Source of the DNA: DUQW01 sp050953825
Lineage (GTDB): Bacteria; Bacillota_I; Bacilli_A; Acholeplasmatales; Acholeplasmataceae
DNA length: 64,000 nt
Reading direction: 5' to 3'
Assembly (NCBI GenBank): GCA_050953825.1
Contig: JBMNNF010000003.1
Span: 123,404-187,403, forward strand
A model generated the notes under the pieces. That model was given only the letters and a program-made list of their open reading frames with translations, was not told the DNA's origin and made no database searches. The position numbers and the translations under genes were made by a program. Shown piece after piece: positions 18,259-26,967 of this stretch. Numbering within the stretch: position 1 is the stretch's first letter; every line of letters begins with the position of its first letter.

Positions 18259-18859
18259 CGTATTTATTTTAGATATTACTAATTTAGAAGTTGAAACTTA
18301 TTTGAATCAATTGCCATCTAATTTTACTGAAGAAGTTTTAAAATATAATGAACCAAACCAAAGAAAAAGAAGCTTCTTTGGTTGGTATTTATTATATTGC
18401 CTTTTATGTGATCGAGGAATTGAGACTTCAAAAATGAAAATTAAACATAATAATTACGGAAAACCGATAATTGAAAATTTGAATTTCAATATGACTCACT
18501 CTCATAATCTAGTCGCGGTCGCAATCTCTACTAACGAAGTTGGAATTGATGTTGAATATCTTGATAATAGAGATCAAAGTAAAATTGCTAAAACGATAAT
18601 GAGTGATGAGGAATATTTAAAGTATTTAAATGATAATCAACTATTTTATATCATTTGGACGCAAAAAGAAGCGTATCTAAAATGGAAAGGAACTGGCATT
18701 CAGTTATCCGCTTTGAAAGATAAGAAGATAAAAATTGAGGCAGACACTAAATTGATTGATTTAAGTGAAGATGAAAGATATTGTTTATCAGTTGTTCCGG
18801 GGAAATCTAAAATTAATTTTGTAGAAATATTAAATGAAGAGACTAAATTGAAATATTGA
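18251..18859 (+). CDS. Sfp-type 4'-phosphopantetheinyl transferase
   Basis: This is a 202-residue protein with VGIDVEYLD (Mg-binding Asp and Glu) near residues 96-104 and WTQKEAYLKWKGTG, the conserved W(T/S)xKEAxxK block. It transfers phosphopantetheine from CoA to carrier-domain serines and so should activate the free ACP and the fused carrier domain in this operon. As the last gene it overlaps the LRAT gene and is followed at once by a terminator that shares its 3' end. Confidence 0.9.
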   Translation: MVDVFILDITNLEVETYLNQLPSNFTEEVLKYNEPNQRKRSFFGWYLLYCLLCDRGIETSKMKIKHNNYGKPIIENLNFNMTHSHNLVAVAISTNEVGIDVEYLDNRDQSKIAKTIMSDEEYLKYLNDNQLFYIIWTQKEAYLKWKGTGIQLSALKDKKIKIEADTKLIDLSEDERYCLSVVPGKSKINFVEILNEETKLKY

Positions 18860-18878
18860 TAAAATTTAGTCTTTTTTC
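18840..18878 (+). terminator. Terminator of the lipid operon
   Basis: AGACTAAATT (18840-18849) pairs with AATTTAGTCT (18863-18872), followed by a run of T. The 5' arm lies inside the last codons of the phosphopantetheinyl transferase gene. Confidence 0.85.
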
Positions 18879-18937
18879 TTAAAAAAGATGAATTTTGAAA
18901 GAAAGTGAAAGGTTTTCAGTAAATTATCAAGAAATCA

Positions 18938-18966
18938 TTGAAAGCCTTTTCAATTTGTGCTATAAT
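18938..18966 (+). promoter_or_regulatory. ccpA promoter
   Basis: TTGAAA (18938-18943) and TATAAT (18961-18966) are 17 bases apart. The -35 box lies inside a cre-like palindrome. Confidence 0.85.
18939..18952 (+). promoter_or_regulatory. cre-like site over the ccpA -35 box
   Basis: TGAAAGCCTTTTCA matches the CcpA consensus TGWNANCGNTNWCA except for C instead of the central G. It covers the -35 region, so binding should repress ccpA. A related TGAAAGGTTTTCA lies at 18905-18917, one base short of the consensus spacing. Confidence 0.6.
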
Positions 18967-19005
18967 TATTTTGCATAAATTAAGAAAAAATGGAGGTAAA
19001 AGATT

Positions 19006-20010
19006 ATGAGTAGTAATGTTACTATATATGATGTCGCTGCGGCATCGGGTTATTCGCTAGCGACTATCTCACGGGTGTTAAATCACCCAGAGAAAGTTAA
19101 ACCATCAACGAGAGATAAAGTGATGAAAGTGATTGAAGAATTAGGTTATCGTCCGAATATGATTGCGAGAGGACTAGCATCAAGAAAGACGACGACTGTC
19201 GGAATTATCATCTCTGATATTACTCGAGCTTCAGTCGCTGAGATGATTGGTGGAATTATGGATATTTCTGATACTTATGATTATTCAATTAAAATTTTCC
19301 AAATCCATGATGATATCCATGTTAAAGACGTGATGAAAAATGTTGTTGCCGAACAAGTGGATGGAGTTTTATATTTAAATGATGAGTTATCAGAAGTAGC
19401 AACTAATGAAATTAAAGAAACGTTAAGACAAGCTAACATTCCGTTTGTTTTTACGAATGTTTTAAATGAAGATAAAAATACAGCATCGGTGGCGATTGAT
19501 TATTTAAAAGCTAGTTATGATATGACAAGAAGTTTAATTAACCAAGGTAAGAAACATATTTACTTTTTATCAACAGCTAGACGCTACACGGTTAATGTTT
19601 CTAAAGAACAAGGATATATCAATGCGATGCAAGAATTTGGTTTGGAACCAATGGTCTTTAGAACTAGTGGTGAAACTTCGATTAACGAAGTTCACTTTAA
19701 AGAATTTTTTCAAGGCAAAGAAATTGATGCTGCGATTGCGGTCAGAAACTCAATTGCTGTTTCATTTTTAAATGTGGCCATTGATAAAGGTTATCGAGTT
19801 CCAGAGGATATAGCGGTTGCTAGTTTTCAAAATACTAGATACGCCGTTTTAGCTAGACCTAAGTTAACAGTTATTGATATTCCAGTTTATGATATTGGAG
19901 CGGTCGCTATGAGATTGTTAACTAAGTTAATGTCTAAAAAGACGAAAGATATCGGAAACACGAAAATTATCTTACCACATAACATTATTATTAGAGATTC
20001 AACTAACTAA
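19006..20010 (+). CDS. ccpA: LacI-family catabolite control protein, CcpA-like
   Basis: The 334-residue length equals that of CcpA. The DNA-binding head reads VTIYDVAAASGYSLATISRV (helix-turn-helix), then the hinge YRPNMIARGLASRKTTTVGI, which is nearly the CcpA sequence. A periplasmic-binding-type effector domain follows (residues 60-334). With HPr-Ser-P it would bind cre sites and adjust carbon metabolism. GGAGGT sits ten bases before the ATG. The neighbour tyrS is also a ccpA neighbour in Bacillus. The effector-side residues that bind HPr cannot be judged by eye, so another LacI regulator remains possible. Confidence 0.82.
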   Translation: MSSNVTIYDVAAASGYSLATISRVLNHPEKVKPSTRDKVMKVIEELGYRPNMIARGLASRKTTTVGIIISDITRASVAEMIGGIMDISDTYDYSIKIFQIHDDIHVKDVMKNVVAEQVDGVLYLNDELSEVATNEIKETLRQANIPFVFTNVLNEDKNTASVAIDYLKASYDMTRSLINQGKKHIYFLSTARRYTVNVSKEQGYINAMQEFGLEPMVFRTSGETSINEVHFKEFFQGKEIDAAIAVRNSIAVSFLNVAIDKGYRVPEDIAVASFQNTRYAVLARPKLTVIDIPVYDIGAVAMRLLTKLMSKKTKDIGNTKIILPHNIIIRDSTN

Positions 20011-20045
20011 TAATTGATACTAGGTAATGACAGGAGGAAAGACAA

Positions 20046-21287
20046 TTGAAATTATTTGATGAATTACTATGGCGAGGCATGATTAAAGATATTAGTGATT
20101 ATGACTTAGCCCAAAAAAGAATTAATGAAGAAAACTTAACTTTTTATATTGGATTTGATCCAACTGGAAAATCACTAACGATTGGCCATTTAGTCCAAAT
20201 CGTTAGAATGCGTTTAATGCAGCTTAGAGGACATCATCCAATCGTTTTAATTGGTGGTGCTACTGGATTGATTGGTGATCCAAGAGAGGCCAGTGAAAGA
20301 AAGTTATTAACGTTAGAAGAATCGCTTTTGAATGCGAAACTAATCGAACAACAAATCTCTAAATATTTAGATCCAAAAGATACAACTTATGTTAATAACT
20401 ATGATTGGATTAGTAAAATCGATATGATTAGTTTCTTAAGAGATTACGGAAAACACTTTAATATCAACTATATGTTGTCAAAAGAAATTATTGCCAAAAG
20501 ATTAGAAACAGGAATTTCATATACAGAATTTAGTTATATGATCTTACAAAGTATTGACTTTTTAAATCTATATCAAAATTATAACTGCCAAATGCAGTTT
20601 GGTGGTAGTGATCAATGGGGAAATATTACCGCCGGATTAGAACTATTAAGAAAAGTAGTTGGCGACAATGATGCAATTGGTATTTCGAGTCCACTTTTAC
20701 TAAAATCAGATGGTCAAAAATTTGGTAAGAGTGAAGGTGGAGCGATTTGGTTAGATCCCGAACTAACTTCACCATACGAGTTATATCAATATTTTTTGAA
20801 TACACCAGATAGTGATATTGTTGAAGTTTTAAAAAAATTAACATTAATTGATGTTGATGAAATTAAAAAATTAGAAAACGAAATTAAACTTAATCCAGAA
20901 GCGAGAATCGCCCAAAAAGTAGCTGCTGAAGAAATTGTCAAATTTGTTCACGGCGAAGAGTCATTAAAAGAAGCCCTATTAATTACAGAAGCGTTATTTA
21001 GCGGTAACTTTAATGATTTAAAAGAACCTAATTTTAAACAATTAGTGAAAATTATTAACGGTCTTAAAATAGAAGAAAACTCAAATTTAGTCGATGTCTT
21101 AGTTAAAACCCAATTAGCTAGCTCCAAAAGAGAGGCCCGTGAATTTATTAGTAATGGAGCCATTAGTGTTAATGATGAAAAGATTGATGACACACACTAT
21201 ACACTTACTAAGGATAAGGCATACTTTGATAATTACTGTGTCATTAAAAGAGGGCGTCGCCGCCATGCGGTAACGTATTTCAAATAA
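20046..21287 (+). CDS. tyrS: Tyrosyl-tRNA synthetase
   Basis: This is a 413-residue class I synthetase. The HIGH-like motif is in GFDPTGKSLTIGHL (about residues 37-50), YTEFSYMILQS and GGSDQWGNI form the tyrosine pocket, and KFGKS (225-229) is the KMSKS loop. A C-terminal S4 domain (SSKREAREFISNGAISVN) binds tRNA. The start is a TTG at 20046, six bases after a perfect AGGAGG; no ATG fits the family N-terminus MKLFDELLWRG. There is no T-box upstream, so it probably reads through from ccpA. Confidence 0.96.
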   Translation: MKLFDELLWRGMIKDISDYDLAQKRINEENLTFYIGFDPTGKSLTIGHLVQIVRMRLMQLRGHHPIVLIGGATGLIGDPREASERKLLTLEESLLNAKLIEQQISKYLDPKDTTYVNNYDWISKIDMISFLRDYGKHFNINYMLSKEIIAKRLETGISYTEFSYMILQSIDFLNLYQNYNCQMQFGGSDQWGNITAGLELLRKVVGDNDAIGISSPLLLKSDGQKFGKSEGGAIWLDPELTSPYELYQYFLNTPDSDIVEVLKKLTLIDVDEIKKLENEIKLNPEARIAQKVAAEEIVKFVHGEESLKEALLITEALFSGNFNDLKEPNFKQLVKIINGLKIEENSNLVDVLVKTQLASSKREAREFISNGAISVNDEKIDDTHYTLTKDKAYFDNYCVIKRGRRRHAVTYFK

Positions 21288-22120
21288 TGTATTTAATATT
21301 ATATAATCCCATTTCAAGAAATGGGGCTAATACTAAGACAGTTGAAAAAGTAGTTAAGAAGATGAAGAAAAAACATGAGGCCGTTCATGTAAAATCACTT
21401 CTTGAGATTAAAGACACTAAAGAGTTTTTATCTAAATTAGATCCTGAGACTAAAATAATTATTGTGGGTGGCGATGGCACGTTAAATCGTGTCGCTAATG
21501 AAGTTAGACATATTGAAAAATTACCAGAAGTTTATTTATATAAAGCTGGTACTGGAAATGATTTTCGTAGATCTTTAAAAAATAAAAAGAAATTAACGAG
21601 AATTGATCAATATTTAGTTAATTTACCAAAAGTTGAGTTTAAAGGTGAAGACTTAGTCTTCTTAAATGGAATTGGATTAGGTTTTGATGCATTAGTTTGT
21701 TATACAGTGGAAGAAGCGAAAAAGAAGAAAAACAAACTTAACTTTTTTGCCAGTGTTTTAAGATCACTTAAAAACTTTGCCCCATTTGATTTTGAAGTTG
21801 AAGTTGATGGTGTGAGAAGAAGATTTGAAGACGCTTGGTTTGTCAGTATTATGAATTCTAAATATTTTGGTGGTGGGATGAAAATTGCTCCGAAAGCGGA
21901 CCGAGAAAGTGACACTTTAGAAGTTGTTGTGATTAGTGGAATTTCCAAATTTAAATTATCAACCCTATTCCCTGTTATTTATTTAGGTTGGCATACTAAA
22001 ATTAAAAATGTTCAAATATTCACTGGCAAAGAAATTAAAGTTTATTCAGATTTACCAGCACTAATCCAAATTGATGGCGAAGTGTATGAAAATGTAATTG
22101 AACTTAATGTTAGGAGATGA
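21287..22120 (+). CDS. Diacylglycerol/lipid kinase family protein
   Basis: The 277-residue protein has the DAGK catalytic block IIVGGDGTLNRVANEV (about residues 60-75), an N-terminal NPISRNG nucleotide-binding loop and FLNGIGLGFDA, all typical of DgkB/YegS-type soluble lipid kinases. It would phosphorylate diacylglycerol or a similar lipid to recycle it into phospholipid. The start overlaps the tyrS stop (TAATG). The exact substrate cannot be read from the sequence. Confidence 0.87.
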   Translation: MYLILYNPISRNGANTKTVEKVVKKMKKKHEAVHVKSLLEIKDTKEFLSKLDPETKIIIVGGDGTLNRVANEVRHIEKLPEVYLYKAGTGNDFRRSLKNKKKLTRIDQYLVNLPKVEFKGEDLVFLNGIGLGFDALVCYTVEEAKKKKNKLNFFASVLRSLKNFAPFDFEVEVDGVRRRFEDAWFVSIMNSKYFGGGMKIAPKADRESDTLEVVVISGISKFKLSTLFPVIYLGWHTKIKNVQIFTGKEIKVYSDLPALIQIDGEVYENVIELNVRR

Positions 22121-22126
22121 TTGGAG

Positions 22127-22540
22127 ATGTTTTGTCATAATTGCGGAGTTAAATTAAGAGAAGGCAGCAAGTTTTGTCATAATTGTGGGGCTAAAGTTTT
22201 AGAAAAACCGGTTGAAGTCAAACCAAAGGTCGAACCAATTGTTCAACCAGAAACACCACAAGTAGAACCGCAACCACTGGTTCAAGAAGTGAAAGTTGAA
22301 CCGGTTCAACCTGAAATGCCGGTTGTAGAAAAAAAGACCAATATTGGTCTGGTTATGGGGATAATTTCGGTATTTTCTCCTTTATTAGGGATTTTATTTG
22401 GAATTTTAGCGATTTATTTTTCCACTAAAAAAGAAGAAAGACATTTTGAAGCCGCTAAAATTTTAGGAATTATCGGAACGATTATTGGCGTTTTTAAAAT
22501 TATTGCCTTCTTTATTGAAATCTTTACTCGCGCACTGTAA
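22127..22540 (+). CDS. Zinc-ribbon membrane protein
   Basis: The protein has 137 residues. Two CxxC pairs (Cys3/Cys6 and Cys17/Cys20) form a zinc ribbon. A Pro/Glu/Val-rich linker (about 28-72) is followed by two membrane helices (GLVMGIISVFSPLLGILFGI and ILGIIGTIIGVFKIIAFFI) resembling DUF4190. The frame opens at a TTG (22121), but AGGAG at 22113-22117 favours the ATG at 22127. The cytoplasmic ribbon may sense or bind a partner; the role is unknown. Confidence 0.7.
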   Translation: MFCHNCGVKLREGSKFCHNCGAKVLEKPVEVKPKVEPIVQPETPQVEPQPLVQEVKVEPVQPEMPVVEKKTNIGLVMGIISVFSPLLGILFGILAIYFSTKKEERHFEAAKILGIIGTIIGVFKIIAFFIEIFTRAL

Positions 22541-22542
22541 AG

Positions 22543-23544
22543 TTATTTCTTGCGACCTAAACCGACGCGATGATAAACGCGTTCTAGTTTCCGATTAGCA
22601 ATAATCGTGGCCCGATTGCGACCACGGTCTAAAACGTCATCTAAATACTTACTTTTTAAAATTTCTTCATATTTATCTTTAATCGGTTTTAAATAATTAA
22701 CAATTAAGTTACCAAGATCAACTTTAAATTCTTGGTAACTTTTATTTTGATACATTTGTTCAATTTCTGGAATTGGTTTTTCTGAAAACCCAGAATAAAT
22801 TGATAATAAATTAGAAATGCCAGGTTTATTGGCTTCATCATAATAAATTTTAGTATCAGAATCGGTGACAGCACTACCGATTTTGTTTCTAATACGATTA
22901 TCTTCGTCGATAAGAAGAATATATGAGCGTTCAACTTCATCAGATTTACTCATTTTTTTAAGCGGATCGGCTAAAGATTTAATTCTAATAACTTCTTTAT
23001 TATAGTAAGCTTTTGGTATTTCAAAAGTCTTACCATATTGATTATTAAATCTTTCGCCTAATACTCTAGTTAGTTCAAGGTGTTGATTTTGATCATCACC
23101 GATTGGAACTAAGTCGGCATCATATAATAAGATGTCAGCTGCCATTAATGCTGGGTAAGTTAAAAGCGAAGTTTTAATTCCTTCAACTTGTCTAATACGT
23201 TTATCTTTATATTGGGTCATTCGCTCCATCTCGCCAATATAAGCCGTTGATTCCATAATATAACCAAGTTGATTATGAGCTGGAACTTCCGATTGAATAA
23301 AGATATTTACCTTCTCAGGATCTAAACCACAAGCGATATACATAGCCGCCACTTCTCGAATGTGTTGTCGTAATTTTAATCGATCTTGTGCAACTGTAAT
23401 CGCATGTAAATCAGCCACAAAGAAGAAAAACTCAGCATCACTAAATTCTTCTTGTAGTTTCACGAAACTTTTAATCGCTCCTAAATAATTTCCAATTGTT
23501 AATTTTCCGCTCGGTTGTACTCCAGATACAATTCTTTTTACCAT
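22543..23544 (-). CDS. trpS: Tryptophanyl-tRNA synthetase
   Basis: This is a 333-residue class Ic enzyme. GVQPSGKLTIGNYLGA holds the HIGH-like motif, GDDQNQHLELTR is the Trp/ATP pocket and KKMSKS is the KMSKS loop. The minus-strand frame opens at a TTG at 23559, inside the SD region; GGAGGT then ATG at 23544 gives the expected MVKRIVSGVQPSG start. It is convergent with the zinc-ribbon gene, with only two bases between. A Trp-specific T-box leader precedes it, so expression should rise when tRNA-Trp is uncharged. Confidence 0.96.
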   Translation of the reverse strand: MVKRIVSGVQPSGKLTIGNYLGAIKSFVKLQEEFSDAEFFFFVADLHAITVAQDRLKLRQHIREVAAMYIACGLDPEKVNIFIQSEVPAHNQLGYIMESTAYIGEMERMTQYKDKRIRQVEGIKTSLLTYPALMAADILLYDADLVPIGDDQNQHLELTRVLGERFNNQYGKTFEIPKAYYNKEVIRIKSLADPLKKMSKSDEVERSYILLIDEDNRIRNKIGSAVTDSDTKIYYDEANKPGISNLLSIYSGFSEKPIPEIEQMYQNKSYQEFKVDLGNLIVNYLKPIKDKYEEILKSKYLDDVLDRGRNRATIIANRKLERVYHRVGLGRKK

Positions 23545-23564
23545 GATTATTACCTCCAATTAAA

Positions 23565-23765
23565 TAAAAAACGCCCTTAGAATTTAAAATCTAAGGACGC
23601 ATCAAATGCGCGGTGCCACCTTAGTTCTATACCGAAGTATAGCTCTCTTTTAGATAATCTCACTCATAAGTCCATTCACATATTTTAGTTCCGCTTGGCT
23701 CCCACCATCTCAAGCTCGCTTGGGGCTATTAATATGTTACTATTCTTAATCACTGTGATTATGTA
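23565..23765 (-). promoter_or_regulatory. T-box leader, specifier TGG (tryptophan)
   Basis: On the minus strand the T-box sequence AAGGTGGCACCGCG lies at 23622-23609. The intrinsic terminator (CCTTAGA/TCTAAGG stem plus T run) spans 23600-23565. Upstream, the Stem I region contains GTGAATGGAC; the TGG at 23674-23672 is followed by A and is the likely specifier codon. Uncharged tRNA-Trp should stabilise the antiterminator and switch on trpS. Confidence 0.92.
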
Positions 23766-23766
23766 A

Positions 23767-23795
23767 ATATTACCATATTATTTATTAAAAAACAA
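23767..23795 (-). promoter_or_regulatory. trpS leader promoter
   Basis: On the minus strand TTGTTT (23795-23790) and TAATAT (23772-23767) are 17 bases apart, with a TGG just before the -10. The start point would lie just before the T-box leader. Confidence 0.65.
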
Positions 23796-23820
23796 CAATA
23801 TTTATCTCATAAAATTAAAT

Positions 23821-23834
23821 TGAAAGCCTTTACA
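23821..23834 (+). promoter_or_regulatory. cre-like site upstream of spx
   Basis: TGAAAGCCTTTACA differs from the cre consensus only at the central G and shares its first eleven bases with the ccpA site. It ends about 22 bases before the spx -35 box. Confidence 0.45.
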
Positions 23835-23856
23835 TTAAATATTTTTAAAAATGATA

Positions 23857-23885
23857 TTGAAATATGAGATTTCTTGCGTTATAAT
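23857..23885 (+). promoter_or_regulatory. spx promoter
   Basis: TTGAAA (23857-23862) and TATAAT (23880-23885) are separated by 17 bases. Confidence 0.8.
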
Positions 23886-23939
23886 AGTACTACTAATTTA
23901 GAAGGAAATAATAAATAAAAAAAAGGAGGTATGAGAAAA

Positions 23940-24410
23940 ATGATAACAATTTACACGACGCCAAGCTGTTCTTCATGTAGAAAAGCGAAGAAATGGTTAG
24001 ATGATCATCGTATCCCCTATTCAGAGAAAAATATATTTAATGAGAACATTACCGAAGACGATATCGACTTAATGTTAGAACATTCTCAAAATGGTTTTGA
24101 AGATATCATTTCAACAAGATCAAAAATTATTAGAGAGAACGATTTAGACATTGAAGGTATGAGGACAACCGAGTTAAAACAGTTCATTTTGGAAAATCCT
24201 AGCGTCTTAAAAAGACCAATTATGATCGATCCAAAAGATAATAAGATGCAAGTAGGATATAACGATGAAGAAATTAGAGTTTTCATTCCAAAGAGATTAC
24301 GTGAACTAATTGTTTATTCAAACTTTAGTCAGGGAGATTCATCCTATCAAAAAGCTTTAGAAATATATTTTGATGAAATGGAATTACGTAAAGAAAAATC
24401 TAACAGCTAA
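23940..24410 (+). CDS. spx: Spx family redox regulator
   Basis: This is a 156-residue ArsC-fold protein. The CxxC switch reads PSCSSCRKAKKWL near the N-terminus, and NGFEDIISTRSKI and KRPIMIDPKDNKMQVGYND match the RNA-polymerase-binding and core regions of Spx. Spx binds the alpha subunit and redirects transcription under thiol stress. A longer start at 23931 directly abuts the SD AGGAGG, so the ATG at 23940 (10-base spacing, MITIYTTPSC) is better. The C-terminus is about 25 residues longer than B. subtilis Spx and is acidic. Confidence 0.88.
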   Translation: MITIYTTPSCSSCRKAKKWLDDHRIPYSEKNIFNENITEDDIDLMLEHSQNGFEDIISTRSKIIRENDLDIEGMRTTELKQFILENPSVLKRPIMIDPKDNKMQVGYNDEEIRVFIPKRLRELIVYSNFSQGDSSYQKALEIYFDEMELRKEKSNS

Positions 24411-24417
24411 AATGATT

Positions 24418-24440
24418 GGTGCAGTTGCACCTTTTATTTT
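24418..24440 (+). terminator. Terminator of spx
   Basis: GGTGC (24418-24422) and GCACC (24427-24431) form a short stem followed by TTTTATTTT. Confidence 0.75.
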
Positions 24441-24592
24441 GTCAAATTAAAAAAAACACAATATGACTTATTAAAGGGTTTTTGGCTCAAATACTTTGTA
24501 AAATATGCAAAAAATGTTATTTTTTGATGAATATCCATAAAAATATGATATTATATTCATATGAAAGCCCTTTTGTATTGGAGGAATGTAAA

Positions 24593-25726
24593 ATGAAGAT
24601 GCTGGATTTTGATGGAAAGATTAAAGTTAGAAGAAAGGATTTAAAGGTTAGTGCAGTTGTAGAAGGTTTAATTAATTTGCCAAGTTCTGAAGTCAAATCT
24701 TTTTTTGAAGGAATTGGGTTAACTATACCAAAATCATTAAGAATGCAAGTTCTACAATCGGTGTTAGATGAACCAGTTAATCAAACACTTGAAGAGCGCT
24801 CACATTTAGCCGATGAACTAGGATATCGTCTAACTTGGGTTGAATTCTTCACTGAATATCAGTTAGAAAATTTAGTTAAATTTTTCGATTCTGCCAGTCT
24901 CAACAAAAAATATTTGAGTGAATTGTGGCTCGCTTTATTATCTTATATGGTAGATAAGAAAGTTGACGATAAAGAACTTTTAAAACTGATTGATAAAGCT
25001 CGTGGTTTTAAACAATTACCAGAAGATATTTTGGCGTACAACTTAGACTTAAAAGACTTATTCTTTGATATCGACGAACAAATTGATGGAGTGACCCAAG
25101 ATCAATTTAGAACCGTTTTATACAAGAGTTCGACTGTCGTTGAAATTAGAGAAATTGGTTTAAAATATGGAGTTGATGTTCCAAAACGTCTGAAAAAAGA
25201 TGAATTAGCCAGTATTATCCTTAATGTTTTAAAAAACCGTGGCGAATATACTCTTGAAGTAGAAGAAAAAGTTAGATCTTTATCGATTGTTTTACTTCAA
25301 AGATTTGCTAAGGACAATGAAATTAAAGCTTCAATTGAACTTAAAAAAGAAGACGTGATTGAATACATTTTATCTAACGCTAATCAAACTAAAGAAAAAT
25401 ACTTTTTACCATCTGACTCAGCAGTTTATGAAGTTGAACTGAGAGATTTAGATAAACTTGCTACTAAAGTTAAACCAGAACCGGTACTTGAAGCGCCAGT
25501 TCAAGAACAACCAGTTCAAGAAGAACCGGTAGTGATTGAAGAAAAACCAGTTATCCAAAAACCTAAAAAGGTAGTGGTTGAAGAAAAAGTCGTAGTTAAG
25601 AAAGCCAAACATTCGCCACAATACGAAGAAGTAGTTAGAGAATTAGAACTATTAAGAGCTGAATTATTAGATCACATTAACAACTGTAAATGTACTCAAG
25701 CTCTGAGAGAAGAAAATAAACAATAA
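24593..25726 (+). CDS. Unknown helical protein with Rho-N/SAP-like modules, first gene of the c-di-GMP cluster
   Basis: I do not recognise this 377-residue cytoplasmic protein. It is charged and helical. Segments such as VREIGLKYGVDVPKRLKKDE-LASIIL look like SAP/Rho-N helix-extended-helix motifs. Residues about 295-335 are Pro/Glu/Val-rich (EEPVV, QEQPVQE repeats), and the C-terminus is a short coiled coil (VVRELELLRAELLDHINNCK). The frame is open from 24482, but GGAGG (24580-24584) sits eight bases before the ATG at 24593. A -10-like TATTAT lies near 24549. The GGDEF gene follows 42 bases later, so a shared operon and a role in the c-di-GMP pathway are likely. Confidence 0.55.
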   Translation: MKMLDFDGKIKVRRKDLKVSAVVEGLINLPSSEVKSFFEGIGLTIPKSLRMQVLQSVLDEPVNQTLEERSHLADELGYRLTWVEFFTEYQLENLVKFFDSASLNKKYLSELWLALLSYMVDKKVDDKELLKLIDKARGFKQLPEDILAYNLDLKDLFFDIDEQIDGVTQDQFRTVLYKSSTVVEIREIGLKYGVDVPKRLKKDELASIILNVLKNRGEYTLEVEEKVRSLSIVLLQRFAKDNEIKASIELKKEDVIEYILSNANQTKEKYFLPSDSAVYEVELRDLDKLATKVKPEPVLEAPVQEQPVQEEPVVIEEKPVIQKPKKVVVEEKVVVKKAKHSPQYEEVVRELELLRAELLDHINNCKCTQALREENKQ

Positions 25727-25768
25727 TATTACACAAAACCCTTGGGTTACTTAATAGGGGGGACACCG

Positions 25769-26956
25769 ATGTTTAAAAAAAATAAAGATTTAGAGAAATA
25801 CATTGCTGACTCAGTTCACCATGTAGTTTTCGACTGTCAAACGGGGAGAGTAGTTTACGCTAGTAAAAATATTCAAAAAAAATATTTAACAAATATTGAA
25901 GAACCGACATTTGATACTTTTTTTCCTAATTTAAATTTTGAAGACATTAAAAGACAAATTAGTGAAGCACCGGAAAAGAAAATTAAACTAAATGTTAATT
26001 ATCAAGGGTATAATATGCCTTTTGAATTTTCGAAAATAGAAATTGGTGATCGCGACAAAATAATGGTTAGTCTCTTAGTTGAACAAGTTTTCTTTGGAAC
26101 ATTTGGAGAAAAGTTTAGTTTAGTTAGACGTCAAGATTTATTTATTACAGCCTATATTGATGATAATTATAATATAGTTGGCTGTAGCCATATGTATAAA
26201 AAATATTTTAAAGATGCATCACCTAAGTTAATTGGTGCCAACATTTATCATAATATCATCAATTATCGACCATACGAAGATGTAATTAGATTAAGACAAA
26301 TTATTGAAGAACATTATTTTTGGTACGGCGTAGCCGTATTAAAGGAACGAGATAATATCTTTGCGCCATATATCGTAGTAGTATACAATCGTGTGGCTCC
26401 AATTCTTGATTCAAAATTTGAAGTTCACTTTTTCCCACTGAGGTTTTTTGGCGATAAAACTATTTTCCAATACGACTTCCATTCAGGAAGAGGAAGTTCA
26501 GTTTACTCGAGAAGTATTTTTGAAGGAATTGTTCATAAGTATTTAGCGGCAGACGATACTGAAAAATATTTATTATTTATGGATATTAATAATTTTAAAT
26601 CAATCAATGATTTTCATGGCCACGATTGTGGCGATTATGTTTTAAGAAAAATTGCTGAAATTTTAAGTCATGTCTTTAAAGATTATATTGTTAGCCGTTA
26701 TGGAGGCGACGAATTTGCCGTTTACATTGATAGACCAACCCCTAAAGAAAAAATCATTGAATTAATTGAGACGATGGAAAGTATGATTGAGGAACAAATT
26801 GGTGACAAATTTAACGCTACGAAAAATCATTTAAGCGTTGGCATTAGTAAATATAAAGAAAATGGAACCACGTTAAATGATTTAATTCACGAAGCTGATG
26901 TCGCAATGTATAAAGCAAAAAGGGAAAATTTACTATATAAGTTTTGTTACGATTAA
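25769..26956 (+). CDS. Diguanylate cyclase (GGDEF) with N-terminal PAS-like regions
   Basis: This 395-residue protein makes c-di-GMP from two GTP. The GGDEF domain is intact: DINNFKSINDFHGHDCGDYV, then RYGGDEFAVY with GGDEF at residues 312-316, and ADVAMYKAKR near the end. The product-inhibition site RxxD is absent; the corresponding residues read FKDY, so feedback control may be weak. Residues about 1-230 look like one or two PAS-type sensors (VVFDCQTGRVVYASKN, DDNYNIVGCSHMYKKYF) and there is no membrane helix. A GGGGGG-type SD supports the ATG at 25769 over the upstream frame opening at 25742. Confidence 0.9.
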   Translation: MFKKNKDLEKYIADSVHHVVFDCQTGRVVYASKNIQKKYLTNIEEPTFDTFFPNLNFEDIKRQISEAPEKKIKLNVNYQGYNMPFEFSKIEIGDRDKIMVSLLVEQVFFGTFGEKFSLVRRQDLFITAYIDDNYNIVGCSHMYKKYFKDASPKLIGANIYHNIINYRPYEDVIRLRQIIEEHYFWYGVAVLKERDNIFAPYIVVVYNRVAPILDSKFEVHFFPLRFFGDKTIFQYDFHSGRGSSVYSRSIFEGIVHKYLAADDTEKYLLFMDINNFKSINDFHGHDCGDYVLRKIAEILSHVFKDYIVSRYGGDEFAVYIDRPTPKEKIIELIETMESMIEEQIGDKFNATKNHLSVGISKYKENGTTLNDLIHEADVAMYKAKRENLLYKFCYD

Positions 26957-26967
26957 GGACGGAAATT

